Shown piece after piece: positions 32,425 to 41,164 of a stretch of DNA of 64,000 nucleotides. This DNA comes from Gemmatimonadota bacterium (lineage in GTDB: Bacteria > Gemmatimonadota > Gemmatimonadetes > Gemmatimonadales > Gemmatimonadaceae), in contig JACPPC010000004.1 in assembly GCA_016191225.1 (NCBI GenBank), forward strand, positions 1 to 64,000, written 5' to 3'. Under the pieces are notes generated by a model, which worked only from the letters and a program-made list of their open reading frames with translations, had not been told where the DNA came from and searched no databases. Every line of letters starts with the position of its first letter. The first letter of the stretch is position 1. A program made the position numbers and the translations under genes.

Positions 32425-33399
32425 TCACTCCTCCCGCTTGCCACGCGCACCGGCGCGCTCGATGGTGATGTCGCCACTGAAGGTGCTCACCGACACCCGC
32501 GCTCCGCCGCCGTTCACGGTGAACTCCATCTTCTTCGTGCGCCCGCGCCCGGTCGTCTCGGATGACGGTTCGAGGCGCATCGGGATCACGCTCTCCACGC
32601 TCCCGCTCCAGGTGCTGACGCTGAACGTCGCGCCGGCCCCCTCGGGCATCGCCAGGCGCACCTCGCCCGAGTGCGACTTGAACTCGTAACGCCCCACCTT
32701 GTCGATCGTTCCGCGGTACTCGAGGTCGCCGCTCAGCGTCTCGGCCCGCACGTTCGCCGACTTCACGTCGCGCAGGGACACCTCGCCGCTCGTCGTCCCG
32801 GCGTCGATGTCCCCCGCGACCCCGGCCAGCTCGATGTCGCCGCTCACGCTCTGCGCCCGCACCGAGCCCGAGAGCTGCCGCGCCTTGACCGAGCCGGAGA
32901 CGCTCTCCAGCGTCACCTGATCGCTGCCGTCGGCGAGGTCGATGTCGCCGCTCACCGAGCGCAGCTCGGCCGGGGACTTGAGGCCGCTCACCGTCACGTC
33001 GCCCGAAATCGACCGCGCGATCACCCGCGTGCCCACCGGCACCTGCAGGCGGAACTCCGAGTCGCCGATCCGCCCCCGGCGCGACCGCACCTCGAGCGAG
33101 ATCCGGCTCCCCGCGAAGTCGGCGCGCAGGTACCCGTACTCCGTGCTGGCGCTGATCTTCGCCTCCTTGCGGTTCCAGGCCGACACCACGATCGACCCCG
33201 AGATCTGCGACAGGTCCACCGTGCCATTGGGGCCGAAGGCCACCGTCGTGTCGATCCGCACCACGTCGCCGTCGTCGCGGCTGTCGCGCGTGTCGCGGTC
33301 GCGGTTGCGCTGCGCCGAGAGGTCGGGTGCGAGGACGAGCATCGCCAGCGCCACGGCACGCAGGGCGTGGCGCGCGGGGAGGGGAGTCGGGAGGGGCAT
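32425..33399 (-). CDS. DUF4097 exported protein (first of three paralogues)
   Basis: A 324-aa protein from ATG 33399 with a signal peptide ending near DLSAQ. A regular DUF4097 beta-solenoid-like repeat uses S-x-S-G-[DS] in place of the V-N-G of its neighbours (RSISGDVTVSG, RSVSGDIDLAD, ESVSGSVKARQ, QSVSGDIELAG, ETLSGDLEYR). No cysteine pair is present. It lies 20 bp behind the anti-sigma gene. The three paralogues probably arose by tandem duplication and divergence under one ECF regulator. Confidence 0.85.
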   Translation of the reverse strand: MPLPTPLPARHALRAVALAMLVLAPDLSAQRNRDRDTRDSRDDGDVVRIDTTVAFGPNGTVDLSQISGSIVVSAWNRKEAKISASTEYGYLRADFAGSRISLEVRSRRGRIGDSEFRLQVPVGTRVIARSISGDVTVSGLKSPAELRSVSGDIDLADGSDQVTLESVSGSVKARQLSGSVRAQSVSGDIELAGVAGDIDAGTTSGEVSLRDVKSANVRAETLSGDLEYRGTIDKVGRYEFKSHSGEVRLAMPEGAGATFSVSTWSGSVESVIPMRLEPSSETTGRGRTKKMEFTVNGGGARVSVSTFSGDITIERAGARGKREE

Positions 33400-33419
33400 G
33401 GTGACGGGCCGTGAAATGG

Positions 33420-34145
33420 TCAGGAGCGCGACGGCAGCAGCGCCACCGTGCGCAACAGCTGGAGCTTCTTGTCCAGCGCGACCGTGAGCTGCTCGGAGAG
33501 CATCGTGCTCGCCGGGTCGCTCTCGAGCGCGGCCTTGCTCTGCGCGATCGCGCGGTCGATCAGCTTCAGGTTCCTGTCGAGCACCGCGAGGGTCGCGGGG
33601 TCGAGGTCGCGCCGGCGCTCGCCCACCACCCGCCGCAGCCCGGACAGCTCGCGGTCGTAGGTGAACTCGACCGGCACCCGGTCGCCACCGGTGTTGCGGA
33701 TGCCGACGGCGCCCGGGCTGGCCTCGTACCGGCCCACGTTGCCGAGTGCCGACAGCCCGGCGTCGGTGGCGCGCGCGCCGACCGAGACCGCCGCCCGCCA
33801 CGTCACGCCGGCGGTCACGACCACCAGCGCCGAGGCCGCCGCCAGTTGCGCCACCCACCCGAACCGCCGCGGCACCACGGTCGACGGGCGGCGCTCGGCG
33901 AGGGCGACGGTCGCCGGCTGGATCCGCCCGGCGATCGCCGGCCACAGGTCCCGCGAGGGAGCCAGCACCGGCAGCGACGCCGCCTCCTCGTCCTGCACGT
34001 CGAGCGAGGCCAGCACCGCGCCGCAGGCGGCGCAACCCTGCACGTGCGCTTCCACCGCCCGCGCGGTCGCGTCGTCGAGCTGGCCGTCGAGCCAGTTCGC
34101 GAGCTGCGCCATCGCGCGATCACAGGTCATTCGAGTGTCGGTCAT
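33420..34145 (-). CDS. Zinc-finger anti-sigma factor
   Basis: A 241-aa single-pass membrane protein. The N-terminal zf-HC2 domain has HVQGCAAC (H-x3-C-x2-C) with CDRAMAQLANWLDGQLD ahead of it. A membrane helix lies at about 97-117 (WVAQLAAASALVVVTAGVTW). The C-terminal domain is periplasmic, with a coiled-coil-like segment (RNLKLIDRAIAQSKAALES). It would hold the ECF sigma factor inactive until an envelope signal releases it. Its start overlaps the sigma-factor stop (ATGA), and the DUF4097 genes follow. Confidence 0.9.
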   Translation of the reverse strand: MTDTRMTCDRAMAQLANWLDGQLDDATARAVEAHVQGCAACGAVLASLDVQDEEAASLPVLAPSRDLWPAIAGRIQPATVALAERRPSTVVPRRFGWVAQLAAASALVVVTAGVTWRAAVSVGARATDAGLSALGNVGRYEASPGAVGIRNTGGDRVPVEFTYDRELSGLRRVVGERRRDLDPATLAVLDRNLKLIDRAIAQSKAALESDPASTMLSEQLTVALDKKLQLLRTVALLPSRS

Positions 34146-34711
34146 CGGTTCAGCCTCTGCTGCAGGAGCCGTCGAGCGCGAAACAACTGGGCCTTGCTCC
34201 CGCCGCTCGTGATCCCGAGCTGCCGGGCGATTTCCTCATGACGGTACCCTTCCACGTCGTGCAGCACGAACACCCGCCTTGCGCCCGGCGGCAGGGTCGC
34301 GATCGCCCCCTCGAGGTCCATCCTCGTCCCCGGCCCCCGGTCCTCCCGCGGATGCATGTAGGCGTCCATGTCGCCTTCCGCCTCATCCTCGAACCGGCGC
34401 CGGTCGCGCGTGGCCCCCTTTCGCTCGTTGAGCACCACGTTCACCGCCAGCCGGTGCAGCCAGGTGCCGAACGCGCTTTCCCCGCGATAGAGCGACAGCT
34501 TGTCCCACACCCGCACGAACACGTCCTGCGTCAGCTCCTCGGCGAGCGCGCGGTCGCTGACCATGCGGGCGCAGAGGGAAAAGACGCGGTCCACGTTCGC
34601 CCGGTAGAGGCGCTCGAATGCCCGGCGATCGCCGGCCGCAGCGAGGGCTGCGTCGGCGCCTTGCGACAGGTCGTCGCCTTGCCGTGCATCGTTGAGCGCC
34701 ACCGAGGTCAT
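34142..34711 (-). CDS. ECF-type RNA polymerase sigma factor
   Basis: A 189-aa sigma-70 family factor. Region 2 is FERLYRANVDRVFSLCARMV with LTQDVFVRVWDKL (-10 recognition). Region 4 is IATLPPGARRVFVLHDVEGY followed by RHEEIARQLGITSGGSKAQL (-35 recognition helix). The linker is long and acidic (DEAEGDMDAYMHPRED). It is translationally coupled to the zinc-finger anti-sigma factor. It likely drives its own operon including the three DUF4097 genes, an arrangement typical of envelope-stress modules. Confidence 0.93.
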   Translation of the reverse strand: MTSVALNDARQGDDLSQGADAALAAAGDRRAFERLYRANVDRVFSLCARMVSDRALAEELTQDVFVRVWDKLSLYRGESAFGTWLHRLAVNVVLNERKGATRDRRRFEDEAEGDMDAYMHPREDRGPGTRMDLEGAIATLPPGARRVFVLHDVEGYRHEEIARQLGITSGGSKAQLFRARRLLQQRLNR

Positions 34712-34794
34712 TGAGTGCGGGTCGGTCTTCTCACCCGGATGAGATGACCGGGCCGTCCAAATGGTTTGAACGATCCCGGGGACGATTGCGGGGG

Positions 34795-34842
34795 TGTCGG
34801 GCGTCGCCCGACAGGGGACGTGTTCCCCGGGGGCCGCCCCCG
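34795..34842 (-). terminator. Candidate terminator hairpins after the HAD gene
   Basis: Two perfect GC hairpins lie just downstream of the HAD stop: CGGGGGC-CG-type palindrome at 34828-34842, and TGTCGGGCGTCGCCCGACA at 34795-34813 with 9-bp arms. Neither is followed by a clear T-run on the minus strand, so termination may be inefficient. The second could instead be an operator for the sigma operon. Confidence 0.4.
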
Positions 34843-34844
34843 TT

Positions 34845-35501
34845 TCAACCCCGAACGATAGCCGGAATCTCGGACATCCGCGCCGCCCACGCCGTTGGCC
34901 GGGCCGGGGTCAGCTGCTCCCGGGAAAATGGCCCCCAGAGGGCGGCGCAGGTGCGGGCGCCGGCGGCATTCCCGGCCTGCATGTCGAACGGCGAATCGCC
35001 CACGAACCAGGCCTCGCTGGCCGGCTGGCCCAGCCGCTCGCAGGCGAACACCACCGGATCGGGGTTCGGCTTGTGCCGCACCGTCGCCTCCAGGCCGACG
35101 ACGAGCGAAAAGTGCCCCTCGATGCCTGCCCACGCGAGTGCCCGCCGGGCCATCACCTCGCCCTTGCTCGTCACGATCGCCAGCCCGTGGCCGGCGGCAC
35201 GCAACGCATGCACCGCCGCCACGACTCCGTCGTATGGCCGCATCAGCGCATCGTGGTGCGCGAGCTGGAACTCGCGGTACGCACCGGCGAGCGCGTCGAC
35301 CTCCGCCTCCGACTCCACCCAGTCACCCAGCTGGCTGCGCAGCGGCCGTCCGAGCGTCGCCACCCACTCCGCGTCGGTCGGCGCCCGCGCGCGCCCCCGG
35401 AAGGCATGGCGCATGGCGCCGAGGATCAGCGGGATCGAGTCGACGAGGGTGCCGTCGAGGTCGAACAGCACGGCGGCGGGGCGGCGCACGGATGGGCTCA
35501 C
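34845..35501 (-). CDS. HAD-superfamily phosphatase (phosphoglycolate phosphatase-like)
   Basis: A 218-aa cytoplasmic hydrolase. Motif I is VLFDLDGTLVDS (nucleophile and acid/base Asp). The C1 cap domain follows. Motif II is LAIVTSK, the motif III Lys is in RHKPNPDP, and motif IV is AWFVGDSPFD. This is the Gph/PpaX architecture, hydrolysing small phosphoesters such as 2-phosphoglycolate or pyrophosphate. Substrate is inferred only at class level. It is followed by GC-rich hairpins and preceded by the helicase gene 10 bp away, so it might be transcribed with the methylase/helicase pair. Confidence 0.9.
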   Translation of the reverse strand: MSPSVRRPAAVLFDLDGTLVDSIPLILGAMRHAFRGRARAPTDAEWVATLGRPLRSQLGDWVESEAEVDALAGAYREFQLAHHDALMRPYDGVVAAVHALRAAGHGLAIVTSKGEVMARRALAWAGIEGHFSLVVGLEATVRHKPNPDPVVFACERLGQPASEAWFVGDSPFDMQAGNAAGARTCAALWGPFSREQLTPARPTAWAARMSEIPAIVRG

Positions 35502-35510
35502 CCGCGCAGG

Positions 35511-37868
35511 TTAGGCGGTGGCCGGGGCTTCCTCAACGGCGAGCAGCAGCAAGGCGACGACCGGCGGCTCCAGGGCCCCACGCGACACGGCACGCGGCTC
35601 GTCGCGCCCGCCGAGGGCGGCGACCGCGGCGAGCCAGTCGGCGTCGTCCGGGCTGGCGGCGAGCGCGGCCAGTTGCGCGTCGCGTCGTGCCGACGGCGGG
35701 CGCGTGAGTGCCGACCGCGCCAGGGCGGCCGGCAGGGCGAACGGCGCGCGCTCGTGGCGCCGGAACCGGCCCAGCATGGCGTCGAGCCGGCGCAGTCCGG
35801 CCCGCTGGCCGGGGCTGAGCACCAATCCGGGCGCGCCGACGAGCCGCGCCGCCGCGTGCGATCGCCACCACGCCCCGAGTTGTGCGCGCGCCGCCGCCAA
35901 CGACGCGGCGCCAGGAGGGCGGTCCTCTCCCGTGGCCAGCGCCAGCGCGGCGGCCACGGCGCATGCCTCGGTGCGTGGCCCGCCGCCCATCGACGCGAGC
36001 AGGAACGCCGGCGACCCCGGCTCGTGCAGGCAGGCGATCCAGCCTGCGCACGGCGCTGCGACCGCGGCGACGATCGGGGCGTGATGCTGCAGCGGAGCGT
36101 CGACCGGTGCGCGCGCCTCGCTCGCGAACCCCTCGAGCAGGGTGCGCACGCGTTCCCGGCACTCCACCTCGCTGGGCTCCGCGGCGGCACCTTCGCTCTC
36201 AACGAGCGGCAGCAGCGGAGCTCCCGTGCCGGGCGCGCCGATCGCCATGGTCGCCACGCCGAGCTTCCGGCGCAGGCGCTCGTCCACGCGCAGCAGCGCC
36301 TCGCCGCTCGCCGGCGACGCGATGGCGTACACGTGCACCCGCTCGCGCGCCGAGCCCGGGCGCGCCAGCCGCCCCACCCGCTGCTCCAGTCGCGCCGCCG
36401 TCCACGGTTGGTCGAGGTGCACCACCACCGAGGCGTGCTGCAGGTTGAGCCCCTCGCTCAGCAGGTCGGTGGCGAGCAGCATCGTGACCTGTCCGCGCCG
36501 CAATCGGGAGGCGGCGCCCGGGTCGGGCGTCGCGGGTCCGCGGCCGGCGGGGTCGGCGTCGGGGGCGTTCGCGGCACGGGAGCCGGCCGCAAACCTGGCG
36601 AGCGCCTCGTCGCGCGCAATCCGCCCGCTCGCGATCTCGGCGCCTGCGCCGGTGAGCGCACACAGCCCCGGGAGGTCGCGCAGCTCCCGGAACAGCGCCC
36701 GCACCGTGTGCGCCGAGTGCGAGAAGGCGAGCACCCGCTCGCCGGGGTGGCGCTTCGCGACGAGGCGCAGCTGCTCCGCTCGCCGCGCGTCGTTCCGGTT
36801 GCCACCGGCCTGGACGGCGAGCAGTTCGGCGAGCCCGGCGGCGTGCTGCCGCACGGCGTCGAGCAGCTGCGCCCGCGCCGCCGCGGCGCCGCGGTTCGTG
36901 CCCGCGAGCGAGAGCGGCGAGAGCACGATGCCGGGGAGGGCGAGTTGCAGGGCGCCATCGGCGTACGTCCAGGCCCGCAGCTGGTGGCGCGTCGGGTGCT
37001 CGCCGGCCTCGAGCGCGGCCATCAGGGCGTGCGCCGTGGCCAGCCGCCGGCGCACGGTCGCCGCCAGCGCGGCATCGCTCGAGCACCAGGCGCGCACCAG
37101 CGACATCGTGCACAGCGCCTGCGCCGCCCCGCCGTCGAGGGGCGGCACCGGCGCGGGGATCGACGCGAGTTGCCCGAGCCGGTCGTCGTCGTGCGCGACG
37201 GCGAGTCGTTCCGGAGGGCGCACCTCGGGCATCCGCACCGCGCCCGGCACGTCGCGGGGATGGCGCCGCACCACATGCTGCTGCAGTTCGGCGAGGGAGA
37301 GCTCGTAGGCGGCGTCGCCGAGGAACAGGGAGCAGAGTGCCGCGAGGTCGTGGACGGCGTTGTGCACCGGCGTCGCGCTGAGCAGCAGCACCGGCGTCGA
37401 GGCGGCGATCGAGCGCAGCGCGCCGTGGCGGCGGGTGCCGGGAGTGCGGACGTGGTGCGCCTCGTCGACGATCACGAGCCCCGGCGGCTCGGCCGGCCCG
37501 GCGCCGCGGCTCAGCGCCTCGACGCCGAGAAAGGCCGGCGGCTCGAGCCCGGCGCGCCCGGCCGACTCGCGCCACATCGTGCGCAGCGCCGCCGGCGCGA
37601 CCACCAGCGGCGCCCGCGTTCCCTGAGCCACCGCGAGCGCCACGTACGTCTTGCCGAGGCCCGTCGCGTCGGCCAGCAGCACGCCACCGTGCGCGAGGAG
37701 CCGGTGGCGGAGCGCCGGCACCACCACCGCCTGGTGCGGCCGCAGCGCGATGCGTCCCACGCGCTCGTCGAAGGCCCGCGCCCCCAGCGCGTGCGCCGCC
37801 ATGCGGGCCCTCGCGGCGGTGGCGGCCGTCACCGCCAGCGTCGCAGGGGCCGGCGTCAGCGCGCCCAC
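35511..37868 (-). CDS. SNF2-like DEAD/DEAH helicase of a methylase-helicase locus
   Basis: A 785-aa superfamily-2 ATPase from GTG 37868, overlapping the methylase stop by 13 nt; ATG 37802 is an alternative. Walker A is LADATGLGKTYVAL, the DEAH box VIVDEAHHVRTPG, motif III LLLSATPVHN. Helicase C domain: ATDLLSEGLNLQHASVVVHLD with LEQRVGRLARPG. The layout follows SNF2/RapA-like DNA translocases. The ~250-residue C-terminal part shows no recognised nuclease motif. Coupling with the methylase suggests a shared role in DNA modification or restriction, but no biochemical activity can be assigned. Confidence 0.83.
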   Translation of the reverse strand: MGALTPAPATLAVTAATAARARMAAHALGARAFDERVGRIALRPHQAVVVPALRHRLLAHGGVLLADATGLGKTYVALAVAQGTRAPLVVAPAALRTMWRESAGRAGLEPPAFLGVEALSRGAGPAEPPGLVIVDEAHHVRTPGTRRHGALRSIAASTPVLLLSATPVHNAVHDLAALCSLFLGDAAYELSLAELQQHVVRRHPRDVPGAVRMPEVRPPERLAVAHDDDRLGQLASIPAPVPPLDGGAAQALCTMSLVRAWCSSDAALAATVRRRLATAHALMAALEAGEHPTRHQLRAWTYADGALQLALPGIVLSPLSLAGTNRGAAAARAQLLDAVRQHAAGLAELLAVQAGGNRNDARRAEQLRLVAKRHPGERVLAFSHSAHTVRALFRELRDLPGLCALTGAGAEIASGRIARDEALARFAAGSRAANAPDADPAGRGPATPDPGAASRLRRGQVTMLLATDLLSEGLNLQHASVVVHLDQPWTAARLEQRVGRLARPGSARERVHVYAIASPASGEALLRVDERLRRKLGVATMAIGAPGTGAPLLPLVESEGAAAEPSEVECRERVRTLLEGFASEARAPVDAPLQHHAPIVAAVAAPCAGWIACLHEPGSPAFLLASMGGGPRTEACAVAAALALATGEDRPPGAASLAAARAQLGAWWRSHAAARLVGAPGLVLSPGQRAGLRRLDAMLGRFRRHERAPFALPAALARSALTRPPSARRDAQLAALAASPDDADWLAAVAALGGRDEPRAVSRGALEPPVVALLLLAVEEAPATA

Positions 37869-40800
37869 CAGGAGACCAGCGGCTCGACGTCGACCGGCCG
37901 TGCGCGAAAGGCCCGTATCGCCGTCGCCAGCAGCTCGGCGTCCCCGGGCGGGTCGCCGGCGAGGCCGCGCTCGCCCAGCGGCGCGAGCAGGGCGCGGGCG
38001 CGCGGCCAGTCGCGCGGCACCGGCAGCAGCGCCATGGTCCAGCCGAGGTAGCGCCGGTAGGCGCCGCGGGCCGGCTCGGCGACCAGGGACAGCCAGGCCG
38101 CGGCGAGGGGGCTGTTGAGCAGCGCCGCGAGCGCCGCCGCATCGTGCGGGGTGGCGCAGCGCGACACGTAGCACGAGTTGAGCGGCACGGTGGCGTCGCC
38201 GGCGGTGATCACCGTCGCGCGCGGGCGCCGGGCCACGTCGGCCCACGCCACGCGCGGCAGGTCGCTGCGCGCCGCCTCGGTGCGAAAGAGTCCCCACCAC
38301 CGCGCCCCGCGCGCGTCGCTTCTCGCCTCGAGGGTGCGGCGCCAGCCGCGCAGCCAGCTCGCGGCATGCGGCGGCAGGGTGTCGGCCACCGTGCCGTCGG
38401 CCCCGTGCGTCCACACGATCGCCTCGCCGTTCACTTCGGTGCGCCACGGGCGAACCGCCTCGCCGCGCAGCAAGGGGCGCAGCACCGCCACCTCGACCGC
38501 GCCGCGCCGCTCGCCTCCCTCCACCTGCGCCACCTGCGGACCCACCCGGCGCAGCCGCACCACGAAGGCGTCGTTCGCGCCACACTTGACTCCCAGCAGC
38601 GGCCGCCCGAGCGGCGACTGCGCCATGGGCTGGCCCGCCGCGCGCACGCGGTCAAAGGCGGCGCGCACCGGCGGCGGCGCCAGCAGCCATGGGCTCTCCG
38701 GCTGACCGTCCAGCGCCAGTGTCGCGAAGGGCACCTCCCACGCCAGGGGGCCATGCCGGCCGTGTTGCACGACGTGCACCGCGGCGCCGGCGCCGGTCGG
38801 CTCGCGGCGCGCAACCACGAGCGAGGGGTAGGTCGCGGCGTCGAACATCGCCGGCGCCTCCGACCAGTCCTCGACGGTGCGCAGCGTCACGCGCTCGAGC
38901 AGGTGGCGCCGCACCCCGCCGCCGGCGAGCGAGCGCCACAGCTTGGCGGGAACGAGGAGCGCCATCGCGCCCCCCTGGCGCAGCACCCCCGCGCTGCGCT
39001 CGAGGAAGAGCGCCGCGAGGTCCACCTGCGCGGCGAAGCCCGCCCCGGCCTGCGCCCCCTCGGCCCCCTCGCGCCAGGCGGCGGCGCGAAAGACGGAGAA
39101 AGTGCGGCGCAGCCGCTCGCGCGACGCCGGCGGGATGTGGTGCAGCCGCACCCACGGCGGGTTGCCGACGATCACGTCGAAGCCACCCGCCGCCGCCGCG
39201 TCGGGGAACTGCGTCGCGAAGCCGAACGGCAGGGCGCCGCCGCCGGCGAGCGCCCGGCGCCGGGCGCGTGCCTCGCGCACGCGGGCCCGCACCTCATCGA
39301 GCTCCCGCCGGTCGTCGGCGGAGAGCCGCCGGCGCTCGCCGAACAGGTCACGCCCGCGGAGCGCGCACACGAGTTCGCGCCGACGCTCGCTCGCACGCGC
39401 GACCTCCGCGTCCGCACCCCGCAGCGCGTGGGCGCGCTCCGCGCCGTCGAGGGCGCGGGCGAGCGTGCGCTTGCGGGTCCCGGTCGCCCGTGCATAGCGG
39501 TCGCGCAGCCGCGCGATGGCCGCGCTGCCGGGCACCGTGGTGCCGCCGGCCGCGAAGTCGGCCCCCGACAGCGTGTCGCCCGTGCGGATGTGCCGGTCGA
39601 GGTTCGGCAGGGGCACCACGCGGTGCGGGTCTCCCTCGTCGCTCTCGATCACCACGCTCAGCCAGAGCCGCAGTTCGCAGAGCCACACCGCGGTCGGGTG
39701 CACGTCCACGCCGAAGATCGAGCGGGCCAGCACCTCGCGCCGAATCATGTCGGCGGCCCGCGCGTCACCGCAGGCGAGGCGCAGCGCCGCCAGCCGGTCG
39801 AGCGCGTGCACCAGGAACGCCCCCGACCCGCAGGCCGGGTCGAGCACGCGCAGTGCCGCTCCCCGCGCCGCCAGCGTTCCACGCACGCCGCGCCGCAGAC
39901 GGGGCGCGACGCCCGCGACGCCGAGCGCCGCACGCACGTCGTCCTCCGATACGCCGTCGCCGCTGAGCGCGGCGGCAAGCGCCTGCGTCACGGCCCGCTC
40001 GACCACGGCGGGTGGCGTGAAGTAGGTGCCGCTCGCGCGCCGCTCGCGCGACATCATCAGCGACTCGAAGGCGCGCCCCAGCATTTCCGGGTCCACCGCC
40101 GCCTCGCTGAACGTCGACGCATCCTCCCGCGCCGTGAACCGGTGGCGCCCCAGCAGGTCGCCCATCACCCGGCCGAGGTGTGCGTCGTCGAACCGCAGCC
40201 GCGACCACCGCTTCTCCACCGGCGCCGGCGCGAACAACCCGCCGTTCAGGAACGGCAGCCGCCCCAGCGCCCGCGCCGCCGGGGCGCGCCGCGACACCGG
40301 CGTATTGAGCGTGCCGAAGAAGAGCGGCCGCAGCAGCCGCTGGTGCGCCATCCCGCCCGTCGCCATGCACTGGTCAAAGGCGTGCGACAGCCACCCCTTG
40401 TCGCCGGCCAGCCAGCCGCGCGTCTCGACGAACGCGAGGAAGAGGAGCCGCGACACGGTCAGCAGCGCGATCGTGCGCCCGTCGTCGGCGGGGAGGCGCG
40501 GGCCGAGCGATGCCGCGAGGTCGAGCACGATCGCCTCGAGCAGGCGGTAGAATCGCCGTGACAGGGCGTCGCGTCCCAGCACGTCCATCCATCTCGCATG
40601 CACCAGCGTGTCCGCCCCGCCCGCCACGGCGGCCAGCGCGCACACCGTCTCGGCATCGGAGTCCACGATTCCCGAGCGGTCGGCGATCAGCGCGGCCACC
40701 CGTGGCGGCGACGATCCCTGCCAGGCCGCGATCGCCACGCCCCCGGCCGCGTCGGATACCAGCGCGAGCCAGAGGGCGTGCGGCGCGCGCGTGGCCAGGC

Positions 40801-41062
40801 GCGTCGCGAGCCGGTGCACGCTCTCCCGCAACGGCGCGCCGCCGAGGATGCTCCCGTCGTGCGCGAGCAGCAGCGCGCGCAGGGCCCCCGGCCCCCCGGC
40901 GACGGCGGCGCCGGGAAAGGTGACCGGAATGCCGAGCGCGGCACGGGTGCCGGCGTCGAGCGGGGCCTCGGGGCCGAACCCGAGCGTTGCGGCGATCGCG
41001 CGGAGCCCGGCCGTCGAGCCGGCGGAAGCCAGCAGCGTGGAGGCGGAGCGGATGGTCTGCAC
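37856..41062 (-). CDS. Eco57I/PglX-like N6-adenine DNA methyltransferase
   Basis: A 1,068-aa protein. A ~330-residue N-terminal domain (with LLFLAFVETRGWL and ADDGRTIALLTVSRLL) precedes a gamma-class adenine methylase. SGTYFTPPAVVERAV introduces motif X/I; AdoMet motif I is LDPACGSGAFLVHAL; motif II-III is IFGVDVHPTAVWLCELRLWL; the catalytic motif IV is VIVGNPPWVRLHHI. A C-terminal target-recognition region contains LGVKCGANDAFVV and AALLNSPLAAAWL, as in Eco57I-type enzymes. No PD-(D/E)xK motif was seen. With the following helicase it forms a probable defence pair; flanking genes look like housekeeping. Confidence 0.87.
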   Translation of the reverse strand: MQTIRSASTLLASAGSTAGLRAIAATLGFGPEAPLDAGTRAALGIPVTFPGAAVAGGPGALRALLLAHDGSILGGAPLRESVHRLATRLATRAPHALWLALVSDAAGGVAIAAWQGSSPPRVAALIADRSGIVDSDAETVCALAAVAGGADTLVHARWMDVLGRDALSRRFYRLLEAIVLDLAASLGPRLPADDGRTIALLTVSRLLFLAFVETRGWLAGDKGWLSHAFDQCMATGGMAHQRLLRPLFFGTLNTPVSRRAPAARALGRLPFLNGGLFAPAPVEKRWSRLRFDDAHLGRVMGDLLGRHRFTAREDASTFSEAAVDPEMLGRAFESLMMSRERRASGTYFTPPAVVERAVTQALAAALSGDGVSEDDVRAALGVAGVAPRLRRGVRGTLAARGAALRVLDPACGSGAFLVHALDRLAALRLACGDARAADMIRREVLARSIFGVDVHPTAVWLCELRLWLSVVIESDEGDPHRVVPLPNLDRHIRTGDTLSGADFAAGGTTVPGSAAIARLRDRYARATGTRKRTLARALDGAERAHALRGADAEVARASERRRELVCALRGRDLFGERRRLSADDRRELDEVRARVREARARRRALAGGGALPFGFATQFPDAAAAGGFDVIVGNPPWVRLHHIPPASRERLRRTFSVFRAAAWREGAEGAQAGAGFAAQVDLAALFLERSAGVLRQGGAMALLVPAKLWRSLAGGGVRRHLLERVTLRTVEDWSEAPAMFDAATYPSLVVARREPTGAGAAVHVVQHGRHGPLAWEVPFATLALDGQPESPWLLAPPPVRAAFDRVRAAGQPMAQSPLGRPLLGVKCGANDAFVVRLRRVGPQVAQVEGGERRGAVEVAVLRPLLRGEAVRPWRTEVNGEAIVWTHGADGTVADTLPPHAASWLRGWRRTLEARSDARGARWWGLFRTEAARSDLPRVAWADVARRPRATVITAGDATVPLNSCYVSRCATPHDAAALAALLNSPLAAAWLSLVAEPARGAYRRYLGWTMALLPVPRDWPRARALLAPLGERGLAGDPPGDAELLATAIRAFRARPVDVEPLVSWWAR

Positions 41063-41164
41063 CGCGCGAACATCGGCTGCGGGACGCCGGCCTCCCGCAC
41101 CACCATGACGCCACCGGTAGCACCAGCACGCACCGCAGAGTGAAAACCACTTTCGGCACCGGCG

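Noticed and set aside
34794..38051. A 1,085-codon plus-strand frame opposite the HAD and helicase genes
   Set aside because: Antisense, Arg/Gly-rich and without any domain, while the minus-strand frames carry complete HAD and helicase motifs.
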